DNA from: Lepidurus packardi
Lineage: Eukaryota > Arthropoda > Branchiopoda > Notostraca > Triopsidae
Length of the DNA stretch: 64,000 nt
Direction of reading: 5' to 3'
Assembly (NCBI GenBank): GCA_023053545.1
Contig: JAKZAN010000009.1
Location: forward strand, 1 to 64,000
Position 1 is the first letter of the stretch. Each line of letters starts with the position of its first letter. Shown piece by piece: positions 32,301 to 40,670 of the stretch. The notes beneath the pieces were generated by a model. That model had not been told where the DNA came from. It saw nothing but the letters and a program-made list of their open reading frames with translations, and searched no databases. The position numbers and the translations under genes are program-made.

Positions 32301-34362
32301 TGAAATAGGTACTAAATTGTGAAGGCGAAACAGTTGTGCACAATACCTTTGAGAAATACGTGTAAGACAATCCGATGTTAGGAATGCAAAATTTACTAGG
32401 AAAGTTGTCAACAGATATCCGAACATTGTTATTAGCAAATAAGTTGTATACAATTATGCCTACTTTTCGGATATTTCCAATCATGTCTATATCCGCAAGT
32501 TCATTGTTATGTAAGCCTCTAGCTGTTGCGTAACGCAAGAGCAGGAAAACAATGCTGAGGGGCACAGACTGGTCACATTTTCTAGGAGAATAGAAGTTCT
32601 CCGGGTAATCAACACCTTTGCATAAAACCAAATGTCTGGTAAAATTGTCTCCGCTTTCAAACTGTACGTTACAATCGTTGCACTTTAAATGTGTGACACC
32701 GAAAGATAAAAACCGACAATTACGTACATGTTTTCGAAATACTCGTTCTCGAACAAAGACTACACCGCAACCTTGGCACAATAAATTTTTAGTCTGGCTA
32801 CCAGAGGAAGAATTACAAGTACTTTCAATATTGTTTACCATTAAATTCGTAGTTCTCGGGAGCTTAGATTGACCAACACTAAATTCTAGATAACCCTCCT
32901 GTCTTGTCTGCTCGCCTTTAGTATTATTCTTGGTAGTTCGGTTATTCGAACTTTTGATCACCTCTTGTACAGACGGACTAGAGAAAAGAACGGGACACAC
33001 ACACAAATGTCTGCGTAAATTAAATGAAGAAAATAACGCCTGGCTGCAGTGTTCACATGTAAACTCTTGCACATTACTGATCACAGGCATTTTGCTGTCA
33101 ACTATTCCTTTATTGCAATTACGTCTTTGCAAATGTCTGTTAAAGTTGTAAACAGAAGAAAAATGCTGATGACATGAAACACAGTCAGTCCTTTTACTAG
33201 AATTACCAGCTTTACATAATGCTAAATGTCTGCTCAAACCACGGCGCGAAAGAAAAGTTCGTTGGCACGTTTCGCAAACAAACTGGTCATGTTCACCTTT
33301 TTTCTCAATGACAGGTTTGTGGCGTCCAAATTCTACATGTCCTTTTTCTCCTGAAAATGAATGATCAAATGCAGATATGTTTGAATCACCTTTTGAATCG
33401 TCAACGATCAGAGCAAACGGCTGTGGTAACGTTTCTGTGAGATCCTTGGCCAAATTAATGCAGGGAGAAACACCGTTTCTATCTTTCGAACAATCTTCCA
33501 TTACTTCAACATACTTTAATGAAACTTCAGAGTTATTTTTTTTAGCATGTTTTATTGTTAAACTCTCATCAACTTCGTATTTCCGTTTTCTCAGAATATT
33601 CAAATTATTCTTGGTATCAAATTTCGATGTCGAAACATCTACTAATTGTGGGTTAATATTAATAGCATTCAGATCAGTCCAATTACCCGATGAGACACGT
33701 ACATGATTACATGCAACCCGACTGCACTTATCTACAGTTGTCAACGTATCATCCGGTCGTGCACCCCGAATTTCATGACAACAAATAGGAACAATATCAT
33801 ACTGTGGATTACCACTGAAACCATACATCCTCCGTAAATACTCAAGCAGTTCATCAAAAGTAAACTCTAACAGGACGGCAGTACCGCTTGTGCAACGCTG
33901 ACCAAACTCATCACGCGCATGCGAGTCAAAAACAAAATATCTTCCACTACGCTCCATGATACTAGTACAAAATGAGCAACTAATAAAAAGCACTCCTACA
34001 CAGTGTTCCGCAAGCTTCACTGCATCTTCCAAAGACCAATGCCAATAACGTGTTGTACATGGCCATATAAACCCAAAAGCATCTTCACCATGCACAAAGG
34101 TCTTTAATACACCTAAATCTCCACAACCAACAAATCGAGGCAATTCTGAAAAGCTAAAGAATGCATGAGCGTGCTTATACGTACGATAAATCTCGTCTCC
34201 AATTGACATTATCTGGTGCATGTCATGCTCAATCCAATTGGCAGGGAAAACAAAATAACTCCATGCAATAGAAACAAAAGCCATGGGTGTGCATTGTACA
34301 CCACGACTTTCACTCGTACCAACCGAATCTTGTGAATATCGAGCCTTGCAGACGAGCCTCAT
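26395..34362 (-). CDS. Helentron B Rep/helicase/endonuclease polyprotein, 2655 aa, intact
   Basis: It has the same architecture as the element A protein. The papain-like protease has RGVQCTPMA with Cys24 and FDSHARD. Several C2H2 fingers include CETCQRTF, CVSCHQHF and CEHCSQAL. A degenerate second protease-like module starts at CDQSVPL. The Rep HUH motif SPHIHMFVW lies near 1414, with YAAASYIASYMTKSQRG after it. The helicase Walker A GGAGTGKS lies near 1967, followed by IIDEVSMVG and TIHRAQGQT. The EEP endonuclease has CETRL, GDFNVNMHT near 2587, TLDHIY and SDHK. Rep and helicase regions are much closer to element A than the finger region. All catalytic motifs are present and the frame is unbroken over 8 kb. 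It should encode all nicking, unwinding and cleavage functions for transposition of B. Confidence 0.93.
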   Translation of the reverse strand: MRLVCKARYSQDSVGTSESRGVQCTPMAFVSIAWSYFVFPANWIEHDMHQIMSIGDEIYRTYKHAHAFFSFSELPRFVGCGDLGVLKTFVHGEDAFGFIWPCTTRYWHWSLEDAVKLAEHCVGVLFISCSFCTSIMERSGRYFVFDSHARDEFGQRCTSGTAVLLEFTFDELLEYLRRMYGFSGNPQYDIVPICCHEIRGARPDDTLTTVDKCSRVACNHVRVSSGNWTDLNAININPQLVDVSTSKFDTKNNLNILRKRKYEVDESLTIKHAKKNNSEVSLKYVEVMEDCSKDRNGVSPCINLAKDLTETLPQPFALIVDDSKGDSNISAFDHSFSGEKGHVEFGRHKPVIEKKGEHDQFVCETCQRTFLSRRGLSRHLALCKAGNSSKRTDCVSCHQHFSSVYNFNRHLQRRNCNKGIVDSKMPVISNVQEFTCEHCSQALFSSFNLRRHLCVCPVLFSSPSVQEVIKSSNNRTTKNNTKGEQTRQEGYLEFSVGQSKLPRTTNLMVNNIESTCNSSSGSQTKNLLCQGCGVVFVRERVFRKHVRNCRFLSFGVTHLKCNDCNVQFESGDNFTRHLVLCKGVDYPENFYSPRKCDQSVPLSIVFLLLRYATARGLHNNELADIDMIGNIRKVGIIVYNLFANNNVRISVDNFPSKFCIPNIGLSYTYFSKVLCTTVSPSQFSTYFSLSLREGTYFVIQYRSYCIAVCRTEDNVLSIFCSHNSTRSCGSYCTSYDRCAVIRNSTVAEFPSIIHECFIGWNDSNEFTIYSLVLAVTPCRIENCCFLALDCIVDAKRGCLSCFSNEIICSCSHEGHPEVFCHRNQRTIDRTRKDLDYHNTLKCFDTVSIDSRATETCTTTETKTESVDKVMRKLKNLLAEGADFVCGCCCQLFFRRTLCTVEMLRKNVEPLTGKEGHRARNLFEKCFTSVYKQYVCRTCYKYIKKGEVPPVSVLNQVSFPERPDELTVLNDMERRLVSPRLMFLKLQPQRQGGQSKLKGNVINIPHDIDETITELPRTFRDFETIKVALKRKLEYTRPEFVETVRPNLVRYAAELLVRRPLFIEHGISLAENWQFVAEEELPHISAEECVIDGRSVQHEDDKNTTLSQNELCDGSSDQEDSEDIARVNMDTVLLNENFLHGEGDDVIHSIAPGENKRPFGVLTDKYCEELGFPHIFCGYARPVYVKKDSRLASLDNIDCNIALQGRRYRCRPVSYSSLCKAELQNVDRRVAQDEVNIFFKLKKIQIKKIADTMRFATRIVKGKDRKPGTTFNAKMFKNPEILHSLQFDGGFNFLRCVRGSPPYYQRMCHDLFAMIRQVGPPAFFLSFSAAETRWLELLRILGRTVDGRSYTKEELLSLTWLDKCRLLKDSVTCARYFNYRVDILLQFLRNSTEPVGKLKDYAIRVEFQQRGSPHIHMFVWCHNQPCPTDFQDELSYEESLIRFVDCYVTCELSGASASIAKEVQKHKHSFTCKGKGKNNKCRFGFPKPPLPYTMILKPLDSAEPKVKLQQYRVAWKKVEEIMKLPSENLTTFSEFLSKCGFNLETYVGALRSRIPKKTLFLKRAPNECMINAFNPLLLLFWNANMDIQYVDDAYAAASYIASYMTKSQRGMSETLRNVVQEVRDGNFSIREKFRMLGNKFLNSSEVGVQEAVFLILQLPLRKFSRSVIFVNTCEPEERVVLTKPFAVIEKMNDDNENVISENFFDRYSRRPEHLSDISLAEYLTKYTHAYVKNYSPVIGNDGYCLEQAEFSDDMTSDNEFEDYSKNCEKSDKNSQYTVRTKQRILRFMNYRREGNPEKYYHTKLMLYWPWRDHKELKDQKTYEAKYFQNNVFRRVLKERDIYEPYSSTVDDILEKPLHEFFDRNYFSHIDSEDEEVTQEQENAPNQMYDPEYNCMPIPDIGRDLPTCSVDDAGLGKAVRVIEHYGLQDEEYYSLMRSLNVEQRLFVLDLLFMHKTKTGSYCRYLSGGAGTGKSVVVRAINACLTRYYNKAPNSNPDTKKVVIVAYTGKAAFSVGGSTIHSTFHIPAGKMFDANNSFLSLNSQVRSQLAILFRDVQLFIIDEVSMVGINMLYYIDFRLKEIFGCSRIFGGKSILCVGDLFQLPPTKAQPIFKYSNTGARCLAQHLWIDNFKIYELQQIMRQKEDLKFAELLNRLREGKHTKEDTSLLRSRISPKPPPHIQRISYRNNDVDCYNQKEWENAQNDKILIVSNDMPIKGCKGIDTNSLLKKLPNKTTSSNSIRYLFIAIDLPFEYNINSDVSDGMANGYECTIRRLPQNLPPLGKDNVDANFKHTCPILHCSKQAPIWVEFKDSSVGKHCRDKYLQLYQQDCTVSKQWTPVFPVTCRYTFLRTEFERLQYPLRPNSSKTIHRAQGQTMEQVVVNLAHATCNMHYVAISRAKRLDGLYIEDLNESGIKVSSDIKNEVDRLRSNPQKLTLEDVRSVVLSETKIVAFLNVVSLRKHIPDILCDPFIAMTAIFAMCETRLYTTDRDNDYNLPDFQLHRMDFATTHQGNSPYGIVIYSKLTGIFTRLCSNKYLEVATYHVKELRLAVYVLYRHHGHNIEKLYDALEQLVRDVDSSFERIILMGDFNVNMHTHTTYAAKIADILKPLTLRQHITSYTTDYSSTLDHIYSNLHNPKTGVYETYYSDHKIIHIQLPDT

Positions 34363-35254
34363 ATTTAAATGTTAGAGTTACCAATGAAACGTGCAACTAA
34401 TAGCAAAATGTAACCAGAAATACAAATAACTATACCTTCCAAACGTGCAACTAGACGTAGGCTCTGAAAAGAAAACGACGAAACTGAAAATACAAACAGC
34501 AACAGCTAGAAAAACCTAAGTAAACTACGTTATGAATGCTCTACACAAAATATCAAAAAACACGTACTTGCAATCCAACGATGTATGTATGCAATATTAT
34601 AATAATAGTCGCTTCCTTCCTACAATTCCAAGTATTGCAATTCGGACATGAAATAGTACCGTAAACGTAACAATGAAATTATATCGTTTCGTGCAACTAA
34701 TAGCAAAATTTAACAAGAAATACAAATAACTATACCTTCAAAACGTGCAACTAGACGTAGGCTCTGAAAAGAAAACGACGAAACTGAAAATACAAACAGC
34801 AACATTAAGTAAACTACGTTATGAATGCTCTACACAAAATATCAAGAAACACGTACTTACAATCCAACGATGTATGTATGCAATATTATAATAGTCGCTT
34901 CCTTCCTACAATTCCAATTATTGCAATTCGCACATGAAATACCGTAAATGTAACAATTTAAAAAACCAGTCATAGACTGCCACAGCTAACAACGTATACC
35001 CAACGAATCTTGATCACCACGTAGACGAGATAAACTAGCGAGTGTTGTGGGCCAGTTTTCTTCTGACAGATTTCGCCGAGCTACTTCTCTTGCCCGGCGG
35101 TAAAATTCGCTTATCTCCCTCCCCCAGGTACCACCCCAAAATTCTATAGCCCCTTATGGCGAGAACAGAGCTAGGCTCACCATCCCACCCTCCCAAGCAC
35201 GGACTAAAGTCGGTACGATACTATAAGCTGTCCCAGTCATAGACTGGCACAGCT
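34363..35254 (-). promoter_or_regulatory. Helentron B 5' region with 300-bp tandem repeat and terminal hairpin
   Basis: No ORF. GTGCAACTAATAGCAAAAT recurs at 34391 and 34691, exactly 300 bp apart, within two near-identical copies of about 300 bp directly upstream of the helicase start. Minus-strand donor-like GTAAGTACGTG occurs in a copy, suggesting spliced 5' UTRs. The 5' hairpin is at 35226-35254. A second terminus copy (CCAGTCATAGACTGCCACAGC) sits inside at about 34977-34997. The outer 100 bp, including the CCCTTATGG block, is conserved with element A. Confidence 0.65.
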
Positions 35255-35940
35255 AAAAATGAAGATATACAGGCCTGTTTATCCGCTGGTGCACTAAATC
35301 ACTTTGCTATGTACACGTGAAGTAGAAAGGAAGAAACGTGAAATAGTATATGAAAACTAACTAGTCCTATAAGAACTAAAGAAGAAACTAATCTAAAAAT
35401 CTACTCTAAAACTACTTCACATTTCTAGAGACTACTTCACGCGACAAGACCACGCTTTGGAATGTCGACTTTGGATAACACGCGTTCCAAGGCTTCTTAG
35501 CCTAGCTCTCCCCAATATGTTAGTCCGGCAGGCTATCCTGACACAGGTTGTGAGCTCCACGCTCGCGGCGTTGACGTTCGTTGAGCCACAGAACGGAACG
35601 TTCCCGTCGTGGCGCGAAGAAAAAGTGGTTTTTTGTGATTAAGTTTGTGAAGTAACCAAAGCGCGTAAAAAACTGCTTAAGCATTCAAAAGAAAGGTCAC
35701 GGTACGGTCCCTATGAGAACCGGGATCGATTTTCAATGCGTTCATAGGTAAAGTCGCTAGGCCTCCGGCCAACTGTCCGCCAATGTTATAAGGATAGGAA
35801 AATTTGAATTTTGGCGGAAAGGGGCGGGGCTAAAACCGCTAAATAATTAATTACTCGGTTAATATGCATAATTGACATAGGGGTTCTTCAGCCAGAACAT
35901 GTAGTTTGGTCTCTTCTATAACATATATTTTTTCATTTTG
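35255..35940 (-). other. Flanking sequence beyond Helentron B, probably host upstream region
   Basis: No convincing gene. The stretch 35440-35760 is richer in GC and CpG than its surroundings. It would have been contiguous with the left-edge host gene before the Helentrons arrived, so it may contain that gene's distal promoter or an untranslated exon. I cannot place a transcription start. Confidence 0.4.
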
Positions 35941-35944
35941 AAAC

Positions 35945-36095
35945 CTTACTCCCCCTTTAAGTTAAAGACACTTTTTTCACAAAATACACACATTTAAGTA
36001 AAGACACTTTTTCAAAAATAGACATTAAAGTTAATGACACTTTTTCGGAGATAGACATTTAAGTTAAAGACACTTTTTGTAAGTTTAACCTTCGA
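35945..36095 (+). repeat. Minisatellite, about four copies of a 35-45-bp unit
   Basis: AAGTTAAAGACACTTTTT recurs four times with variable 15-25-bp spacers. It lies immediately upstream of the ORF pair at 36.1-37.0 kb. Confidence 0.8.
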
Positions 36096-36145
36096 AATGT
36101 ATTTTCTTTCAACAAATACAATTACAAATTCATTCAAAATAATGG

Positions 36146-36550
36146 TTGGTGGTTTCACTACACTGTAAGATTTTTTGGAGAGTGTGCCATCATGCTCATC
36201 AGGCTATCAACTGTTGCACACACACTGATAACACCAACTCTTGCGTTTGCACAGCCCCTCTGGCTAGGGTGCTTGTCAGCTCACACTCCCCTCAAGCTCC
36301 TGTGTTGGCCAATTATCACTCTTCCATCGGTATGATTCCTCAGATGAGCGCGCTTGACAACCCCCTCTTTGACATCTGTGCAACCCTTAGACTGAACAGT
36401 TTCAAAATCCCCAATTCTCGCAACCACACACACATTCCAACCAGGGTGTTTGACAAACTCAAGGCTATCACCAGCACGTCTCCCATTTATGAAACCAGTG
36501 GAACCAACACAGATCAACACGATGGTTCAATAAACTCTGCTAGAGCATAA
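36146..36550 (+). CDS. Unrecognised ORF, 134 aa
   Basis: A Ser/Thr/Asn-rich ORF ending a few bases before the start of the next ORF. The second half (from about residue 60, around IPQMSALDNPLFDICATLR) has a composition more protein-like than the first. I recognise no family. It could be a partial exon or the tail of a longer gene whose start is not visible. Its tight spacing to the downstream ORF is the main reason to think it is real. Confidence 0.35.
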   Translation: MVVSLHCKIFWRVCHHAHQAINCCTHTDNTNSCVCTAPLARVLVSSHSPQAPVLANYHSSIGMIPQMSALDNPLFDICATLRLNSFKIPNSRNHTHIPTRVFDKLKAITSTSPIYETSGTNTDQHDGSINSARA

Positions 36551-37175
36551 GAATGACTGAAGACTTGGCTGTAGTCTATTTGAGATTAGTCGACAACAGC
36601 CCTGTGGAGTTAACCACATGTTTTATTAATTCCAAATTATCTCGAAACAATTTTTACTACCAACATTTCACATGGGGAAATGACCATGATCAAGACTGGT
36701 CCTTTGACACGATGGGTGTTTTCTTCAATCATCTAGCCCGCTCAATCCGAAAATATCGAGTTTTAACATGGGGCGATCCCTCGTTTGAAATTCTCTCACA
36801 AGGACTTCAACAACCCATTGAGAACTTGGCAGGATACAATTGTCCTACAGTCAACGAAATTTTCTGTCCATTTGAACCACCCTATTGTCCTAAACATCAA
36901 ACAACCCCAACTCTTTGTACGCCATTCCAAACCTACAAATTCGCTTATTGCAGTGGTTCTTAACCTTTTTTCCATGCGGACCCCCTAAGTCGACCTAGAA
37001 AACCCCACGGACCCCCTTCCTATAAAGAGACATTAAACACATAGTATTACAGATACCCCTATGTAAGACCCTGTTAATAGGATTATTGAATGTATTACCG
37101 ATTTACATTAACTATAATGAGTATTTATTTATCTTTGTTAAACGAAATTAACAGAATTACATATTAAAAAAGAGT

Positions 37176-39707
37176 TCAGTGCGACACTTGCTGTTGCTTG
37201 GCCCCAATAAGGACATCAAACTGCGGCCTCGTCTTTGAAAGCGCAACGCGCATATCGTGCTGAACATCCAACCTTGTTCTGCTCTTTGTCTTAATGTTCA
37301 CAAGAGTTGAGAAGCCAGATTCACAGAGATAAGTAGTTGCGAATGGAACAATCGTTTTCAAAACACGTTGAACAAGAAGAGGAGTTTTTGCACTTTACCG
37401 GAATTTTTTGTTTTTGCCTGCAAACAACTTTTTCTGGCATTTTAAGGGTCGCTGATTCCGAAAAAAGCAATCATTTCGCGCGGAAAACACTGCATCATGA
37501 AAATTTGCGGAGTTTTTGCACTTTACCGGAATTTTTTTTTTTCCCTGGAAACAACTTTTTCTGGCATTTTAACGGTCGGTGATTCCAAAGAAATCAATCA
37601 TTTCATTCCAAATCGACATCAACATCATCATGCCAAAGTGCCAATAAAAAATTTGCGGAGTTTTTGCACTTTACCGGATTTTTTTTGTTTTTTCCTGGAA
37701 ACAACTTTTTCTGGCATTTTAACGGTCGGTGATTCCAAAGAAATCAATCATTTTATTCCAAATCGACATCAACATCATCATCTAAAACTTCATCAACAGG
37801 TTCATCACAATCGCGATACAGCAAACCTGCCAAAGTTAAAAATTCAACAGCTCGATCTAAACCCATTTGATCACATCTTTTCTCAAACATATATCTTGCC
37901 AAGTTTCCTGGAATATGCGCCTTAATTCGTCCAGTCGATGAAAATGACGTTTTGGCCGCACGCCACGAGCTCTCAATAGAATTTGAATGGGCTCCAGTAA
38001 CCGGGTCTTTGAAATGCAAACTATGATTGACTTTCAAATGCTCGTATCCTTCGTCCTGCAAGCAATCGTAAGCTTTCCGTAATGATAAACGTAAGGATAA
38101 TCGTAAGGATAAACGCTTAACAAGGGACACCAAAATTCTGCACGGCTCTTCGAGGCGAATTCTATTCGGAGTAAATCTCTTGTACGGAGATCGACGAGTT
38201 CATCTTTAGCTAGGTCTGCATCTGCGATACAATTTTCATCACAATCAAAGGGGTTTCGCATCCATAGTTCCGCTTTAGTAGCTTCAAGACAGAAGTAGTT
38301 ATTGAAAGATTTCTGAAGCAAGTCTAAGTGAGCGCAGATCTCTTCTTTTAAAGACGACGTTATGGTACATTCTTCACTTGACTCGTCTTCATGAAGCGCG
38401 TCAAAAAGAGTTTGAAAATTTGCGTAAACCCCTGCCTCTATTCTCCTTTTCCATATAGGCAGCTTAGCTATCAAACTCTGCAGTTTTTCAGTTGCCTCCA
38501 GAATTGTTACATCCGATCCTTGTAATGAAATGTTAACTTCATTCATGTGGCCGAAAATGTCAGCCAAATAGGCGAGTCCATGAACGAAATCTTCGCTTTC
38601 GAGTTGCACTGAAAGTGAGTTTTCTTTTCCTTTTAAGAAAGCTGCTACTTCTTTCCTCAATTTGAACAGCCGCTTTAAGATCTGTCCTCGTGACAGCCAA
38701 CGTACCTCCGTGTGATAGAGAAGCACTTCGTACGCTGCGCCCATTTCTTGACAAAGTACCTTGAAAATGCGGTGATTTAGAGCTCTGCTTCTAATGAAGT
38801 TAATGATTTTAACCGCAATCGACAAAATGTCTTTCAACGTGTCCGGGAGAGTTTTCGCTGCTAAAGCATGTCGGTGTAAGAAACAGTGAGTAACGCTAAC
38901 CTGAGGTGCTTCTCTTTTCACCAAAGCAGCGAAACCGGACGTATTACCAAGCATTGCGGGAGCCCCGTCCGTGCAAATAGTCAGAAGTTTTTTCGTCCAA
39001 TCAAAATTGTGTTTGGCAAAGAACATTTTTACCATTTGCAAAACATCAACGGCCTTAGTTGTTTCCAAAAGAGGCTCACAGAACAGGAACTCCTCTTTTA
39101 CCGCGTTATTATGCATATAGCGAACGAAAACGAGAAGCTGGCTACATTGAGCTATGTCTGTTGTTTCATCGGGTTGCATACTGAATCGAAATGACGAAGC
39201 TGCCAATTCTTCGATGACTTGTTTTAAGATGTTGGAGGACATATCGACTATCCTCGAGTGTATAACATCATTTGATAGTGGAATTGCTTCCAGCTTTCTT
39301 CTTTGATCAGAGCCACAAACTAGCTCGACCATTTCTAAAGCACATGGCTTTATTAGTGATTCACCAATAGTATGTGGCTTCTTTTCCTTCGCGATGCGGT
39401 ACGCAACTTTGTACGAGGCTTCTAGTAACGGCTTGGACGAAACCGCAGCAAAACCTATCTTTGGAAGTGTTGTACCATTCTCGAATTGGGCTCTTTTTGT
39501 TTGGAAAAAGGCTGCATCCTTTTTCTCATATTCTTGATGTCACGCTTCGAAATGTTCTTTTAGTTTCGCTGGTTTCATGGACCCGTTTGCAAGAACTTTT
39601 ACAGTGGAACACAGAAAGCACTGTGGCTTTTGGGTTCCGTCTTTTTCAGTGATGTATGTGAAACCATAATTTACATACTCTTCATTGAACTTCCTTTTCT
39701 TCGACAT
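37176..39707 (-). pseudogene. ZBED5/SCAND3-like hAT transposase, disrupted
   Basis: The frame opens at 39707 (MSKKRKFNEEY) with a BED-like finger (CFLCSTVK then KLKEHFEA). A TGA at 39541-39539 interrupts it. The frame then continues uninterrupted through the RNase H-like core: PDETTDIAQCSQL with the first catalytic Asp, and CTDGAPAMLG with the second. EFWCPLLSVYP is near 38120. There a foreign segment (37381-38102) intervenes. The C-terminal hAT dimerisation region resumes at 37380-37176 (PFATTYLCESGFS, then TRLDVQHDMRVALS). Joining the two sides would keep the frame. Such proteins are transposases or their domesticated relatives in animals; this copy still sits between its own terminal repeats, so it is a dead transposon gene. 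Confidence 0.88.
37381..38102 (-). mobile_element. Merlin-like fragment: transposase 3' end plus three tandem terminal-repeat copies
   Basis: GGAGTTTTTGCACTTTACCGG recurs at 37381, 37509 and 37657, each heading about 110-150 bp of the terminal repeat also seen in the MITE at 10668-11406. Inside them, on the minus strand from about 38060 to 37753, is the C-terminal part of an IS1016/ISXO2-type (Merlin) transposase: HSLHFKDPVTGAHSNSIE, then SWRAAKT and MFEKRCDQ. Its acidic tail (DEVLDDDVDVDLE) abuts the terminal repeats. The 5' part is missing. A 12-bp repeat (GATAAACGTAAG-like, three copies) marks the truncated edge near 38090-38115. Inserted into the ZBED transposase gene. Confidence 0.7.
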
Positions 39708-40670
39708 TTTCTCTTGCCCAATCTATTAAAAACAGCCAGTCGAAACCATGGTAAATCTTCCAGTCACATTTTAAGGTTTTGTAATACTTAGGTTATTACG
39801 TTCATGTGCACTTTATATACTTAAGTAAACGCATAATACTCAAAATAACTGCTTTATAAGCAGATACAAATCTTACCTGTTTATTTGCAATATTAGAAAT
39901 AACAATATTCGAAGCGTAATAGTCAACAGTCTGACGCAAGCCTACGCAAACAAAAAGGCTGCTAAGGGGGCACTGTGGCGGTGAATCAACAAAACCACGC
40001 TTGCTAGGGAGTGGAGGGACTGTCCCGTGTGCAATAACCGCTTATGACGGTCTAGTGCCGGTTCGGCAAAATCCGCACACGGAGCTCAAGCTTTTACGGT
40101 TTCTATGAGCCAGGCCATTTCGCGCTCATTTTAGGCGTTATATACGGACATCCACAAGGTAGCATGCTTTTCCAGAAAGAACAGAGCTATGGTTCGTATC
40201 ACTTATAGCGAACAGCAACGTTTCTTTACGTGCAAAGGTTCTTGCCAGTATGAATTTCCCGTACTTCTCACGGACCCCCTAAAATTTTCTACGGACCCCC
40301 AAGGGGTCCGTGGACCACCGGTTAAGAAACCCTGGCTTATTGGTTAACCCGAGATGTAGAACGAATCAATGTAAATACACGTTGTTAAATAATTTCGAGA
40401 CTTATATTTGAATGTTGCGCCGCACACATATACACACAACTTATAGATGTCGCCTTATGCGTACAACAACAACAAACACGAGGTTAAAAGAAATCCTTTT
40501 CACAATTCATGTCGAAACGAACACTAGTTATTAGTGCTTCTGTGTTGTACAGTGCAGAATAACCCATGTTGAAACTTTGTCGCATAAGATCTGATTTTAA
40601 CTTCACTCTGAGGAAAGAGTAAGCATACAAAATATCGATATACACACAAGATTTGATCTTATATACTTAC

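Larger units (their letters stand above)
21566..35254 (-). mobile_element. Helentron B, about 13.7 kb
   Basis: The minus-strand 5' end is AGCTGTGCCAGTC-TAT-GACTGGGACAGCT at 35254-35226. The 3' end holds CCTGGCACAGCT (21604-21593), a CGACAG/CTGTCG hairpin (21588-21571) and terminal CTTG. The gene order equals that of element A: helicase, then RPA. Its last base lies two bases from the first base of element A, so the two are a head-to-tail pair. The protein sequences differ clearly from A, so they are different families and not a recent duplication. Confidence 0.87.
36951..40334 (-). mobile_element. ZBED-type hAT transposon, 3384 bp, defective
   Basis: Termini CAGTGGTTCTTAACC and GGTTAAGAAACCCTG are imperfect inverted repeats, extended by GGACCCCC/GGGGTCC blocks. 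A perfect 8-bp duplication GCTTATTG lies at 36943-36950 and 40335-40342. It carries a BED-finger hAT transposase on the minus strand, broken by a stop codon and a second insertion. From 39708 to 40334 there is only non-coding 5' sequence. Confidence 0.92.
36553..40388 (+). pseudogene. Small ORF, possibly DnaQ/RNase H-like nuclease of a mobile element, split by a hAT insertion
   Basis: The frame starts at 36553 and runs to the hAT target duplication at 36943-36950. Removing the hAT and one copy of the duplication continues the same frame from 40343 to a stop at 40388, so the intact gene encoded about 145 residues. Motifs such as TWGDPSFEIL, GYNCPTVNEIF and a Cys-Pro/His pattern (YCPKHQTTP) recall small exonuclease-like proteins found in animal mobile elements; this is a weak, memory-based resemblance. 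It lies just downstream of the 134-aa ORF and converges on the ORF at 40671. The split is certain; the function is not. Confidence 0.5.

Noticed and set aside
12358..34000. Many 60-120-aa ORFs on both strands overlapping the two giant helicase genes
   Set aside because: They are shadow frames of long conserved coding sequence and lie inside protein domains of the opposite or alternative frame.
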